Assembly: GCA_966186435.1 (NCBI GenBank)
Contig: CBIFWW010000051.1
Span: 1 to 20,182 of the forward strand
Origin: CBIFWW01 sp966186435
Lineage (GTDB): Bacteria > Pseudomonadota > Gammaproteobacteria > Enterobacterales > Enterobacteriaceae
Direction of reading: 5' to 3'
DNA length: 20,182 nucleotides
This document shows positions 7,269 through 13,606 of this stretch, in pieces. How positions within the stretch are numbered: position 1 is the first letter of the stretch; every line of letters begins with the position of its first letter. The position numbers were made by a program, and so were the translations under genes. The notes under the pieces are model-generated. The model did not search any database. It was not told the DNA's origin and saw only the letters and a list, made by a program, of their open reading frames with translations.

Positions 7269-7342
7269 ACCCCTGGCGGGTGACTGGCATTAACTGGCCA
7301 GCGGAGGATAATAACCGCCAACCCTATGACTCAGGAGTAGCT

Positions 7343-8164
7343 ATGCCAGAAGGCCCAGAAATACGCCGTGCTGCCGACCGGCTTGAAACGGCGCTCAATA
7401 ATAAACCCCTTACCCATGCCTGGTTTGCTTTCCCCGAACTCCAACCCTATGCCGCCCGGCTGGTGGGCCAACGGGTGTTGCGCATGGAAACCCGGGGCAA
7501 GGCATTACTGACCCACTTTTCCAATGGCCTGGTGATGTATAGCCACAATCAATTGTACGGTGTGTGGCGTGTTGCCAAAGCCGGGGCGGAAACCGATCCA
7601 AAGCGTAGCCTGAGAGTGCGGCTGGAAACCGCCAGCACTGCCATTTTATTGTATAGCGCCTCTGATATCGCCATGTATACCGAGGAGACCATTAGCAAGC
7701 ATCCGTTTCTCCAGCGAGTGGGGCCGGATGTGTTGGATATGACGCTGACCGCAGTACAGGTCAAACAGCGGTTGACATCTACCCGTTTTCGCCGCCGCCA
7801 GTTTGCCAGCCTGTTGTTGGATCAGGCGTTTCTCGCGGGATTAGGAAACTATCTGCGGGTGGAGATCCTGTGGCAGGCGCAATTGGCGGGGCAACAGCGG
7901 GCGGTGGATCTCACTGATGCCCAGCTTGATGCCTTGGCGGAAGCCTGTTTATCCATCGCCCGATTGTCCTATCAGACCCGGGGGCAGGGGAAAGAAAATC
8001 GCCATCACGGAGCGTTGTTTCACTTTAAAGTGTTCCACCGGCAAGGAAAGCCCTGTGAACGCTGTGGTCAGCTCATTGCCCGCGGCATGCTGGCCTCGCG
8101 GCCTTTTTACTGGTGCCCGCACTGTACACCTGTTCTTGAACAGCCAGTAAAAAACGCGCCCTGA
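7343..8164 (+). CDS. nei: Endonuclease VIII (Nei), DNA glycosylase/AP lyase
   Basis: Nei removes oxidised pyrimidines from DNA and cuts the abasic site by beta,delta-elimination, as part of base excision repair. The MPEGPEIRRAADRLE start carries the catalytic Pro2 and Glu3, and K53 lies in ETRGKALLTHFS. The void-filling loop NQLYGVW (69-75) and GLGNYLRVEILW (166-177) are intact. The C-terminal zinc finger has C238, C241, C258 and C261, with the DNA-contacting arginine R253 in ASRPFYWC. At 273 residues it is about ten longer than E. coli Nei (263); the extra tail after the zinc finger is encoded partly by the shared terminator stem. The ATG at 7343 has AGGAG upstream. It is convergent with gltA; abrB, found between them in E. 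coli, is absent. Confidence 0.97.
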   Translation: MPEGPEIRRAADRLETALNNKPLTHAWFAFPELQPYAARLVGQRVLRMETRGKALLTHFSNGLVMYSHNQLYGVWRVAKAGAETDPKRSLRVRLETASTAILLYSASDIAMYTEETISKHPFLQRVGPDVLDMTLTAVQVKQRLTSTRFRRRQFASLLLDQAFLAGLGNYLRVEILWQAQLAGQQRAVDLTDAQLDALAEACLSIARLSYQTRGQGKENRHHGALFHFKVFHRQGKPCERCGQLIARGMLASRPFYWCPHCTPVLEQPVKNAP

Positions 8165-8173
8165 GGCGCGTTT
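8149..8173 (-). terminator. Terminator for gltA, overlapping the 3' end of nei
   Basis: AAACGCGCC (8152-8160) pairs with GGCGCGTTT (8165-8173) around CTGA, a nine-base perfect stem. Read on the minus strand it ends in six T, so it is strongest for gltA. On the plus strand it is followed by GTTT-rich sequence and may also stop nei transcripts. The nei TGA falls inside the loop, so the last nei codons are part of the stem. Confidence 0.88.
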
Positions 8174-8193
8174 GTTTATCAAACAGTTCGACA

Positions 8194-9477
8194 TTATTTC
8201 TTAATATCGGAGCTGAATTCGCGCTTGTCGTAACCGGTGTACAGCTGACGAGGACGGGCAATCTTAATGCCGTCGTCGTGCATCTCGTTCCAGTGAGCAA
8301 TCCAGCCAACGGTACGTGCCATGGCGAAGATCACGGTAAACATGGAAGACGGGATACCCATGGCCTTCAGGATGATGCCAGAGTAGAAGTCCACGTTCGG
8401 ATACAGCTTACGCTCGATAAAGTACGGGTCGTTGAGCGCAATGTGTTCCAGCTCCATGGCCACTTCCAGCAGGTCATCTTTCATACCCAGCTCGTTCAGT
8501 ACTTCGTGGCAGGTTTCACGCATGACGGTAGCACGTGGGTCGTAGTTCTTATAAACGCGGTGACCGAAGCCCATCAGACGGAAAGAGTCATTCTTGTCTT
8601 TGGCACGGCGAACGAACTCAGGGATGTGCTCTTTACTGTTAATTTCTTCCAGCATCTTCAGGCAAGCTTCGTTAGCCCCACCGTGTGCTGGCCCCCACAG
8701 GGAGGCAATACCGGCAGCAATACAGGCGAACGGATTAGCGCCGCTGGAGCCGGCGGTACGCACGGTAGAAGTCGATGCGTTCTGCTCATGATCAGCGTGC
8801 AGGATCAGAATACGATCCATGGCGCGCTCCAGTACCGGGTTCACTTTGTATTCTTCGCATGGCGTGGCAAACATCATATGCAGGAAGTTACCGGCATAGG
8901 AGAGATCATTCTTCGGATAAACGAAGGGCTGGCCGATGGAGTACTTGTAGCACATTGCGGCCACGGTCGGCATTTTGGACAGCAGGCGGAAGGCCGCGAT
9001 TTCACGGTGACGTGGGTTTTCCACATCCAGTGAGTCATGGTAGAAGGCCGCCAGAGCACCGGTCACACCACATAGCACTGCCATTGGATGGGAGTCACGG
9101 CGGAAGCCCTGGAACAGTCGAGTGATTTGCTCGTGAATCATGGTATGGCGGGTAACGGTAGTGCGGAATTCTTTGAACTCTTCCTGAGTCGGTTTTTCAC
9201 CTTTTAGCAGGATATAACACACTTCAAGGTAAGAGGATTTGGTTGCCAGCTCATCGATAGGATAACCGCGGTGAAGCAGGATGCCTTCATCACCATCTAT
9301 ATAGGTGATTTTAGATTCACAGGAAGCAGTAGAGGTGAAGCCTGGATCGAAGGTGAATACCCCTTTTGATCCTAACGTGCGAATATCAATTACATCCTGA
9401 CCTAGGGTGCCTTTTAGCACGTCCAGCTCGATGCTTGCTTCACCCTGAGATGCCAGAGTCGCCTTTTTATCAGCCAT
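8194..9477 (-). CDS. gltA: Type II citrate synthase
   Basis: GltA condenses acetyl-CoA with oxaloacetate to citrate, the entry step of the TCA cycle. It has 427 residues, identical in length to E. coli GltA, and belongs to the hexameric, NADH-inhibited Gram-negative type. The catalytic residues are visible: H265 in WGPAHGGANE, H306 in MGFGHRVYKNYDPR and D363 in YPNVDFYSG. C207, equivalent to the cysteine linked to NADH regulation, is kept in MFATPCEEY. The N-terminal beta-domain (LDVLKGTLGQDVIDIRTLG) is intact. The ATG has an AAGGAG Shine-Dalgarno about eight bases upstream on the minus strand. It is divergent from sdhCDAB-sucABCD and is probably monocistronic. Confidence 0.99.
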   Translation of the reverse strand: MADKKATLASQGEASIELDVLKGTLGQDVIDIRTLGSKGVFTFDPGFTSTASCESKITYIDGDEGILLHRGYPIDELATKSSYLEVCYILLKGEKPTQEEFKEFRTTVTRHTMIHEQITRLFQGFRRDSHPMAVLCGVTGALAAFYHDSLDVENPRHREIAAFRLLSKMPTVAAMCYKYSIGQPFVYPKNDLSYAGNFLHMMFATPCEEYKVNPVLERAMDRILILHADHEQNASTSTVRTAGSSGANPFACIAAGIASLWGPAHGGANEACLKMLEEINSKEHIPEFVRRAKDKNDSFRLMGFGHRVYKNYDPRATVMRETCHEVLNELGMKDDLLEVAMELEHIALNDPYFIERKLYPNVDFYSGIILKAMGIPSSMFTVIFAMARTVGWIAHWNEMHDDGIKIARPRQLYTGYDKREFSSDIKK

Positions 9478-9690
9478 TTACGGTCTCCTTAACGCCTATT
9501 GCGAGAGACTGCGCATATCTTGATTTGCTACAAGTCTGGCGTTGCCAAATTGTTATATGGCGCGTTGCTCTGTTGAGAGTAGGATTCAGGAGTACAGAGC
9601 GATGGGCGGCGTGATGATTACCGTCCAGACCTTAATTAAATTATTGCAAATCAGAGATTTAGCAGTCCATAGTTCAAAATATGTCTATCA

Positions 9691-9719
9691 CTATTACCCA
9701 TGTTAATTATAATGGTCAA
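9691..9719 (-). promoter_or_regulatory. Candidate gltA promoter
   Basis: On the minus strand TTGACC (9714-9719) and TAATAG (9691-9696) are spaced by 17 bases and would start transcription about 205 bases before the gltA ATG, near the distance recalled for the main E. coli gltA promoter. A consensus TATAAT also occurs on the minus strand at 9706-9711, but its best -35 (TAACAG, 9729-9734) is poor. GTTAATTA at 9702-9709 resembles half of an ArcA box, fitting the known anaerobic repression of gltA by ArcA. The choice between the two promoters is uncertain. Confidence 0.4.
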
Positions 9720-9866
9720 TCTACTTCACTGTTACATAACTTAACGTCAGGTGAAAGTATGGCCCTATAACTTTTACGAATTATACTGATTTTCTGCTTA
9801 TGTTTGTAACAAAAATGTTTAACTTTTGTCAAATCAGATGATTGAATTTTAATGTAATGTTGTAAT

Positions 9867-9882
9867 CGTGAGGCTGATCACT
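9867..9882 (+). promoter_or_regulatory. CRP-like site upstream of sdhC
   Basis: CGTGA-GGCTGA-TCACT fits the CRP pattern TGTGA-N6-TCACA in eight of ten defined positions. Its centre is about 80 bases upstream of the start predicted from the sdhC -10. That resembles the upstream activating position recalled for E. coli sdhC and fits control by glucose through cAMP-CRP. Confidence 0.6.
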
Positions 9883-9914
9883 GTTTTGACCAAAAGGAGC
9901 TAAACTATTTGTAG

Positions 9915-9948
9915 GTTAATTGTAATGATATTGTGAACTACCTATAAT
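9915..9948 (+). promoter_or_regulatory. sdhC promoter with overlapping ArcA-like box
   Basis: TTGTAA (9920-9925) and a perfect TATAAT (9943-9948) are exactly 17 bases apart, a strong sigma-70 promoter starting near 9955. GTTAATTGTAAT (9915-9926) overlaps the -35 and matches the ArcA repeat pattern (GTTAATTAAATGTTA), so phosphorylated ArcA would block RNA polymerase under low oxygen. Transcripts would carry about 170 bases of leader before sdhC. Confidence 0.8.
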
Positions 9949-9954
9949 GCCGCC

Positions 9955-10125
9955 AGGTCTCCGGAATACCCCTGCTACCGGGAGCCACCAGCGTAGTAAC
10001 CCTTCGTTTTAACAACTGGAAGCAGCTGTTTTTGCATGACGCAGAGTTATAGAAGTACCAACGCTGTCTGACCCGCCTGCAGACCCGGAGGAAGGAATAA
10101 TAAGAACAGCATGTGGGCGCTATTC
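9955..10125 (+). promoter_or_regulatory. sdhC 5' leader with hairpins and two in-frame ATG codons
   Basis: The predicted leader can fold: CTCCGG near 9959-9964 faces CCGGGAG (9978-9984), and CAGCGT (9989-9994) can pair with ACGCTG (10061-10066). A purine-rich stretch, GGAGGAAGGAA (10087-10097), is the only clear Shine-Dalgarno region. In E. coli this leader is a target of the small RNAs RyhB and Spot 42. The folds seen here suggest similar control, but no small RNA pairing was tested. The rest of the gltA-sdhC gap (9478-9690 and 9720-9866) is AT-rich, with no gene supported. Confidence 0.4.
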
Positions 10126-10515
10126 ATGATTAAGAATGTGAAAAAACCGAGACCCGTAAACCTTGATCTCTCGACGATCAGGTTTCCAGTAACCGCCATT
10201 GCCTCAATCCTTCACCGTGTGTCTGGCGTGATCACTTTTGTGGCCGTTGGCATCCTGCTGTGGTTATTAGGCACCTCGCTGTCCTCCCCGGAAGGCTTTT
10301 TAGTCGCCTCTGATATTATGGGTAGCTTCTTCGTTAAATTCATTATGTGGGGCATTCTCACTGCATTGGCTTATCACGTCATTGTTGGCGTTCGCCATAT
10401 GCTGATGGATTTTGGATATCTGGAAGAAACACTAGAAGCGGGTAAACGCTCAGCCTGGGTTTCCATGGTAATAACTGTCGTGCTTTCAATTCTCGCAGGC
10501 GTCCTCGTATGGTAA
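10126..10515 (+). CDS. sdhC: Succinate dehydrogenase cytochrome b556 subunit SdhC
   Basis: SdhC is one of two membrane anchors of succinate dehydrogenase (complex II), binding haem b and ubiquinone with SdhD. With the ATG at 10126 it has 129 residues, the E. coli length, and begins MIKNVKKPRPVNLDL. S27 and R31 (quinone site) and the haem ligand H84 (AYHVIVGVRH) are at the expected positions. Three membrane helices lie near 27-50, 64-88 and 108-128. An in-frame ATG at 10111 would add MWALF; the Shine-Dalgarno-like GGAGGAAGGA lies nearer to that ATG, so the real start is not certain, but the family start is at 10126. It is the first gene of the sdh-suc operon and overlaps sdhD by seven bases. 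Confidence 0.96.
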   Translation: MIKNVKKPRPVNLDLSTIRFPVTAIASILHRVSGVITFVAVGILLWLLGTSLSSPEGFLVASDIMGSFFVKFIMWGILTALAYHVIVGVRHMLMDFGYLEETLEAGKRSAWVSMVITVVLSILAGVLVW

Positions 10516-10856
10516 GCAACGCCTCTGCCCTTGGGCGCAACGGTGTACATGACTTCTTGCTGGTTCGTGCTACCGCTATCGTCCTCACGCTCTACATCAT
10601 CTATGTAGTGGGGTTCTTCGCCACAAGCGGAAAGCTGAGCTATGAATTGTGGATTGGCTTCTTTTCCTCAGCCTTCACCAAAGTATTCACCCTGCTGGCA
10701 CTGTTCTCAGTGTTGATCCATGCCTGGATTGGTATGTGGCAAGTACTAACGGACTACGTTAAACCGCTGGCGATTCGCTTGGTTCTGCAACTGGCGATTG
10801 TTATCGCGTTGCTGGTTTATGTGATTTATGGATTTGTCGTGGTGTGGGGTGTGTAA
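10509..10856 (+). CDS. sdhD: Succinate dehydrogenase membrane anchor subunit SdhD
   Basis: SdhD pairs with SdhC to anchor the dehydrogenase to the inner membrane and to form the ubiquinone and haem b sites. The 115 residues match the E. coli length. It starts MVSNASALGRNGVHDFLLVRAT, and the haem ligand H71 (LIHAWIGMWQVL) and quinone-site residues D82 and Y83 (TDYVKP) are present. Three membrane helices are visible at about 20-38, 50-77 and 88-112. The ATG at 10509 lies inside the last codons of sdhC, and the stop shares one base with the sdhA ATG (TAATG), so the four subunits are probably made by coupled translation. Confidence 0.98.
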   Translation: MVSNASALGRNGVHDFLLVRATAIVLTLYIIYVVGFFATSGKLSYELWIGFFSSAFTKVFTLLALFSVLIHAWIGMWQVLTDYVKPLAIRLVLQLAIVIALLVYVIYGFVVVWGV

Positions 10857-12622
10857 TGAAGTTACCAGTAAGAGAATTTGACGCAGTAGTGATTGGCGCC
10901 GGTGGCGCAGGTATGCGCGCAGCACTGCAAATTTCCCAGAGTGGCCAGACCTGTGCGCTGCTGTCTAAAGTCTTCCCAACCCGTTCTCACACGGTGTCTG
11001 CGCAGGGCGGTATCACCGTAGCTCTGGGGAACACCCATGAAGATAACTGGGAATGGCACATGTATGACACCGTGAAAGGTTCCGACTACATCGGTGATCA
11101 GGACGCGATTGAATATATGTGTAAGACCGGCCCGGAAGCTATTCTGGAGCTGGAACACATGGGGCTGCCATTCTCCCGTCTGGACGATGGCCGTATCTAC
11201 CAGCGCCCCTTTGGTGGGCAGTCTCTTAACTTCGGTGGCGAGCAAGCCGCCCGTACCGCCGCTGCCGCTGACCGTACTGGTCACGCCCTGCTGCACACCC
11301 TTTACCAACAAAACCTGAAAAACCACACCACCATCTTCTCCGAATGGTATGCCCTGGATCTGGTGAAAAACCAGGACGGCGCGGTGGTAGGTTGTACTGC
11401 ACTGTGTATCGAAACCGGTGAAGTGGTTTACTTCAAAGCCCGCGCCACCGTACTGGCCACCGGCGGGGCAGGCCGTATTTATCAGTCCACCACCAACGCC
11501 CACATCAACACCGGTGACGGTGTCGGTATGGCCCTGCGTGCCGGTGTACCGGTGCAGGACATGGAGATGTGGCAGTTCCACCCAACCGGTATCGCCGGGG
11601 CAGGGGTTCTGGTGACTGAGGGTTGCCGTGGTGAAGGCGGTTACCTTTTGAACAAACACGGCGAGCGCTTCATGGAGCGTTATGCGCCGAATGCTAAAGA
11701 TCTGGCGGGCCGCGACGTGGTTGCACGCTCCATCATGATCGAAATCCGTGAAGGCCGCGGCTGCGATGGCCCATGGGGTCCACACGCCAAGCTGAAGCTG
11801 GATCACCTCGGTAAAGAAGTACTGGAATCCCGCCTGCCGGGCATTCTCGAACTGTCCCGTACCTTCGCTCACGTTGACCCAGTCAAAGAGCCAATCCCGG
11901 TTATCCCAACCTGCCACTATATGATGGGCGGTATCCCGACCAAAGTGACGGGCCAGGCGCTGACCGTGAATGCGCAGGGTGAAGATGTAGTAATTCCTGG
12001 GCTGTTTGCCGTCGGCGAAATTGCCTGCGTATCGGTACACGGCGCTAACCGTCTGGGTGGTAACTCACTGCTGGATCTGGTGGTGTTTGGCCGCGCGGCG
12101 GGCCTGCACTTGCAGGAATCCATTGCTGAGCAAGGCCCACTGCGCGATGCCAGTGAATCCGATATTGACGCTTCTCTGGAGCGTATGAATCGCTGGAACA
12201 ACACCCGCAGCGGCGAAGACCCGGTAGAAATCCGCAAAGCCCTACAGGAATGCATGCAGCATAACTTCTCGGTATTCCGTGAAGGTGATGCCATGGCCAA
12301 AGGCCTTGAGCAGCTTAAAGTGATTCGTGAACGTCTGAAAAATGCCCGTCTGGACGACACCTCTTCGGATTTCAACACCCAGCGTGTTGAGTGCCTGGAG
12401 CTGGATAACCTGATGGAAACGGCTTACGCCACAGCGATGTCCGCAAACTATCGTACCGAAAGCCGCGGGGCCCACAGCCGCTTTGACTTCCCGGAGCGTG
12501 ATGATGCGAACTGGCTGTGCCACTCGCTGTATCAGCCGCAGACCGACACCATGAGCCGCCGTGAGGTGAACATGGCGCCGAAACTGCGTCCGGCATTCCC
12601 GCCAAAAGTACGTACTTACTAA
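10856..12622 (+). CDS. sdhA: Succinate dehydrogenase flavoprotein subunit SdhA
   Basis: SdhA oxidises succinate to fumarate and passes electrons through FAD to the SdhB iron-sulfur clusters. It has 588 residues, as in E. coli. The dinucleotide-binding motif GAGGAGMRAAL is at 14-24, and H45 in TRSHTVSAQGG is the residue to which FAD is covalently bound. The WQFHPTGIAGAG, GRDVVARS and CHYMMGGIPT blocks of the active site and the HGANRLGGNSLLDLVVFGRAAG block are intact. The ATG at 10856 is chosen over an upstream in-frame start because it overlaps the sdhD stop and gives the family start MKLPVREFDAVVIGAG. It is cytoplasmic, bound to the membrane through SdhB, SdhC and SdhD. Confidence 0.99.
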   Translation: MKLPVREFDAVVIGAGGAGMRAALQISQSGQTCALLSKVFPTRSHTVSAQGGITVALGNTHEDNWEWHMYDTVKGSDYIGDQDAIEYMCKTGPEAILELEHMGLPFSRLDDGRIYQRPFGGQSLNFGGEQAARTAAAADRTGHALLHTLYQQNLKNHTTIFSEWYALDLVKNQDGAVVGCTALCIETGEVVYFKARATVLATGGAGRIYQSTTNAHINTGDGVGMALRAGVPVQDMEMWQFHPTGIAGAGVLVTEGCRGEGGYLLNKHGERFMERYAPNAKDLAGRDVVARSIMIEIREGRGCDGPWGPHAKLKLDHLGKEVLESRLPGILELSRTFAHVDPVKEPIPVIPTCHYMMGGIPTKVTGQALTVNAQGEDVVIPGLFAVGEIACVSVHGANRLGGNSLLDLVVFGRAAGLHLQESIAEQGPLRDASESDIDASLERMNRWNNTRSGEDPVEIRKALQECMQHNFSVFREGDAMAKGLEQLKVIRERLKNARLDDTSSDFNTQRVECLELDNLMETAYATAMSANYRTESRGAHSRFDFPERDDANWLCHSLYQPQTDTMSRREVNMAPKLRPAFPPKVRTY

Positions 12623-12639
12623 TCGCGGAGTTCAGGCAA

Positions 12640-13356
12640 ATGAAATACGAATTTTCAGTTTATCGTTACAACCCGGATGTCGATGACGCCCCGCGTATGC
12701 AGGATTACATCCTGGAAGCGGAAGAAGGCCGGGATATGATGTTGCTGGATGCACTTATCCAGCTGAAAGAACAAGACTCGACGTTGTCATTTCGCCGTTC
12801 GTGCCGTGAAGGGGTTTGTGGCTCCGATGGTATGAATATGAATGGCAAAAATGGCTTGGCCTGTATCACACCGCTTTCTGCCCTGGCGCAACCAGGTAAG
12901 AAAATTGTGATCCGTCCGTTACCTGGATTGCCCGTTGTGCGAGACCTGGTGGTAGACATGGGCCAATTCTATGCCCAATATGAGAAAATTAAGCCTTATC
13001 TGTTGAATAATGGGCAAAATCCGCCGGCTCGTGAGCACTTACAGTCTCCAGAGCAGCGTGAAAAGCTGGATGGCCTGTACGAATGTATCCTGTGTGCCTG
13101 CTGTTCAACGTCTTGCCCATCCTTCTGGTGGAACCCGGATAAATTTATCGGTCCGGCAGGGCTATTAGCGGCATATCGTTTCTTGATCGATAGCCGTGAT
13201 ACCGAAACCCCAGAACGTTTGGAAGGTTTAAGTGATGCTTTCAGTGTTTTCCGCTGCCATAGCATTATGAACTGCGTCAGTGTTTGTCCGAAAGGACTAA
13301 ACCCGACACGCGCTATCGGTCACATCAAATCGATGTTGCTGCAACGTAGCGCATAA
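12640..13356 (+). CDS. sdhB: Succinate dehydrogenase iron-sulfur subunit SdhB
   Basis: SdhB carries electrons from FAD in SdhA to ubiquinone. It has 238 residues, the E. coli length. All cluster ligands are visible: C55, C60, D63 and C75 for the 2Fe-2S centre (the aspartate at the third position is normal in this group); C149, C152, C155 and C216 for the 4Fe-4S centre; and C159, C206 and C212 for the 3Fe-4S centre. The quinone-site segment SCPSFWWNPDKFIGPAG is conserved. It starts 17 bases after sdhA. It is followed by a 250-base spacer rich in secondary structure before sucA. Confidence 0.99.
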   Translation: MKYEFSVYRYNPDVDDAPRMQDYILEAEEGRDMMLLDALIQLKEQDSTLSFRRSCREGVCGSDGMNMNGKNGLACITPLSALAQPGKKIVIRPLPGLPVVRDLVVDMGQFYAQYEKIKPYLLNNGQNPPAREHLQSPEQREKLDGLYECILCACCSTSCPSFWWNPDKFIGPAGLLAAYRFLIDSRDTETPERLEGLSDAFSVFRCHSIMNCVSVCPKGLNPTRAIGHIKSMLLQRSA

Positions 13357-13368
13357 GCTTGATGATTT

Positions 13369-13386
13369 CGGGGGTTTCGGCCCCCG
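13369..13386 (+). terminator. GC-rich hairpin just after sdhB (attenuator-like, no T run)
   Basis: CGGGGG (13369-13374) pairs perfectly with CCCCCG (13381-13386) around TTTCGG, 13 bases after the sdhB stop. It lacks the T run of a full terminator, so it may be a pause site, a processing or stability hairpin, or a partial terminator that lowers sucABCD expression relative to sdhCDAB. Its right arm shares bases 13384-13386 with the larger inverted repeat that follows, so both cannot form fully at once. Confidence 0.5.
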
Positions 13387-13500
13387 CTATCAGGAAGCCT
13401 TTAAAAACTGCTCGTTATAGTTTTACCGCTTCAGATCGTGCCTGGCCGTTAATCCGACACTTTCTGAGGAAAATGGCAGTTTTTAAAGGTTCCTTAGCGG
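13384..13500. repeat. 117-base imperfect inverted repeat in the sdhB-sucA spacer
   Basis: The outer arms are CCGCTA (13384-13389) with TAGCGG (13495-13500). The inner arms are AGGAAGCCTTTAAAAACTGC (13392-13411) with a 19-base partner at 13476-13494 that is its exact complement except for one extra G. Together about 25 base pairs per arm can form, with a two-base and a one-base bulge, around a loop of about 64 bases. It does not match REP or ERIC sequences as I recall them. It may be a small non-autonomous mobile element remnant or an RNA processing or stability structure. Confidence 0.7.
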
Positions 13501-13578
13501 ATGTAACTGCATAACCATCCGTACTAAGTGAACCCCGGTACGTGTACCTTGGTATACGTGTTAGTTTCTACGGCGAAA

Positions 13579-13600
13579 TAAGCATAAAAATGCTTAAGGG
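13579..13600 (+). promoter_or_regulatory. Hairpin next to the sucA ribosome binding site
   Basis: TAAGCAT (13579-13585) pairs perfectly with ATGCTTA (13590-13596) around AAAA. The right arm runs into the AAGGG Shine-Dalgarno (13596-13600), which is six bases before the sucA ATG. The fold could tune sucA translation by partly masking or presenting the Shine-Dalgarno. Confidence 0.45.
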
Positions 13601-13606
13601 ATCACG

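Noticed and set aside
7280..7342. Upstream extension of the nei frame
   Set aside because: Nei needs proline right after the initiator methionine as catalytic residue, so only the ATG at 7343 can give an active enzyme.
10862..12040. 392-codon open frame on the minus strand inside sdhA
   Set aside because: It lies wholly opposite the conserved sdhA gene and its His/Gln/Val-rich translation is what antisense reading of codon-biased, highly expressed genes gives.
13384..13500. REP or ERIC element in the sdhB-sucA spacer
   Set aside because: An inverted repeat is there, but it does not resemble the REP or ERIC consensus as I recall them, so it is reported only as an unclassified repeat.
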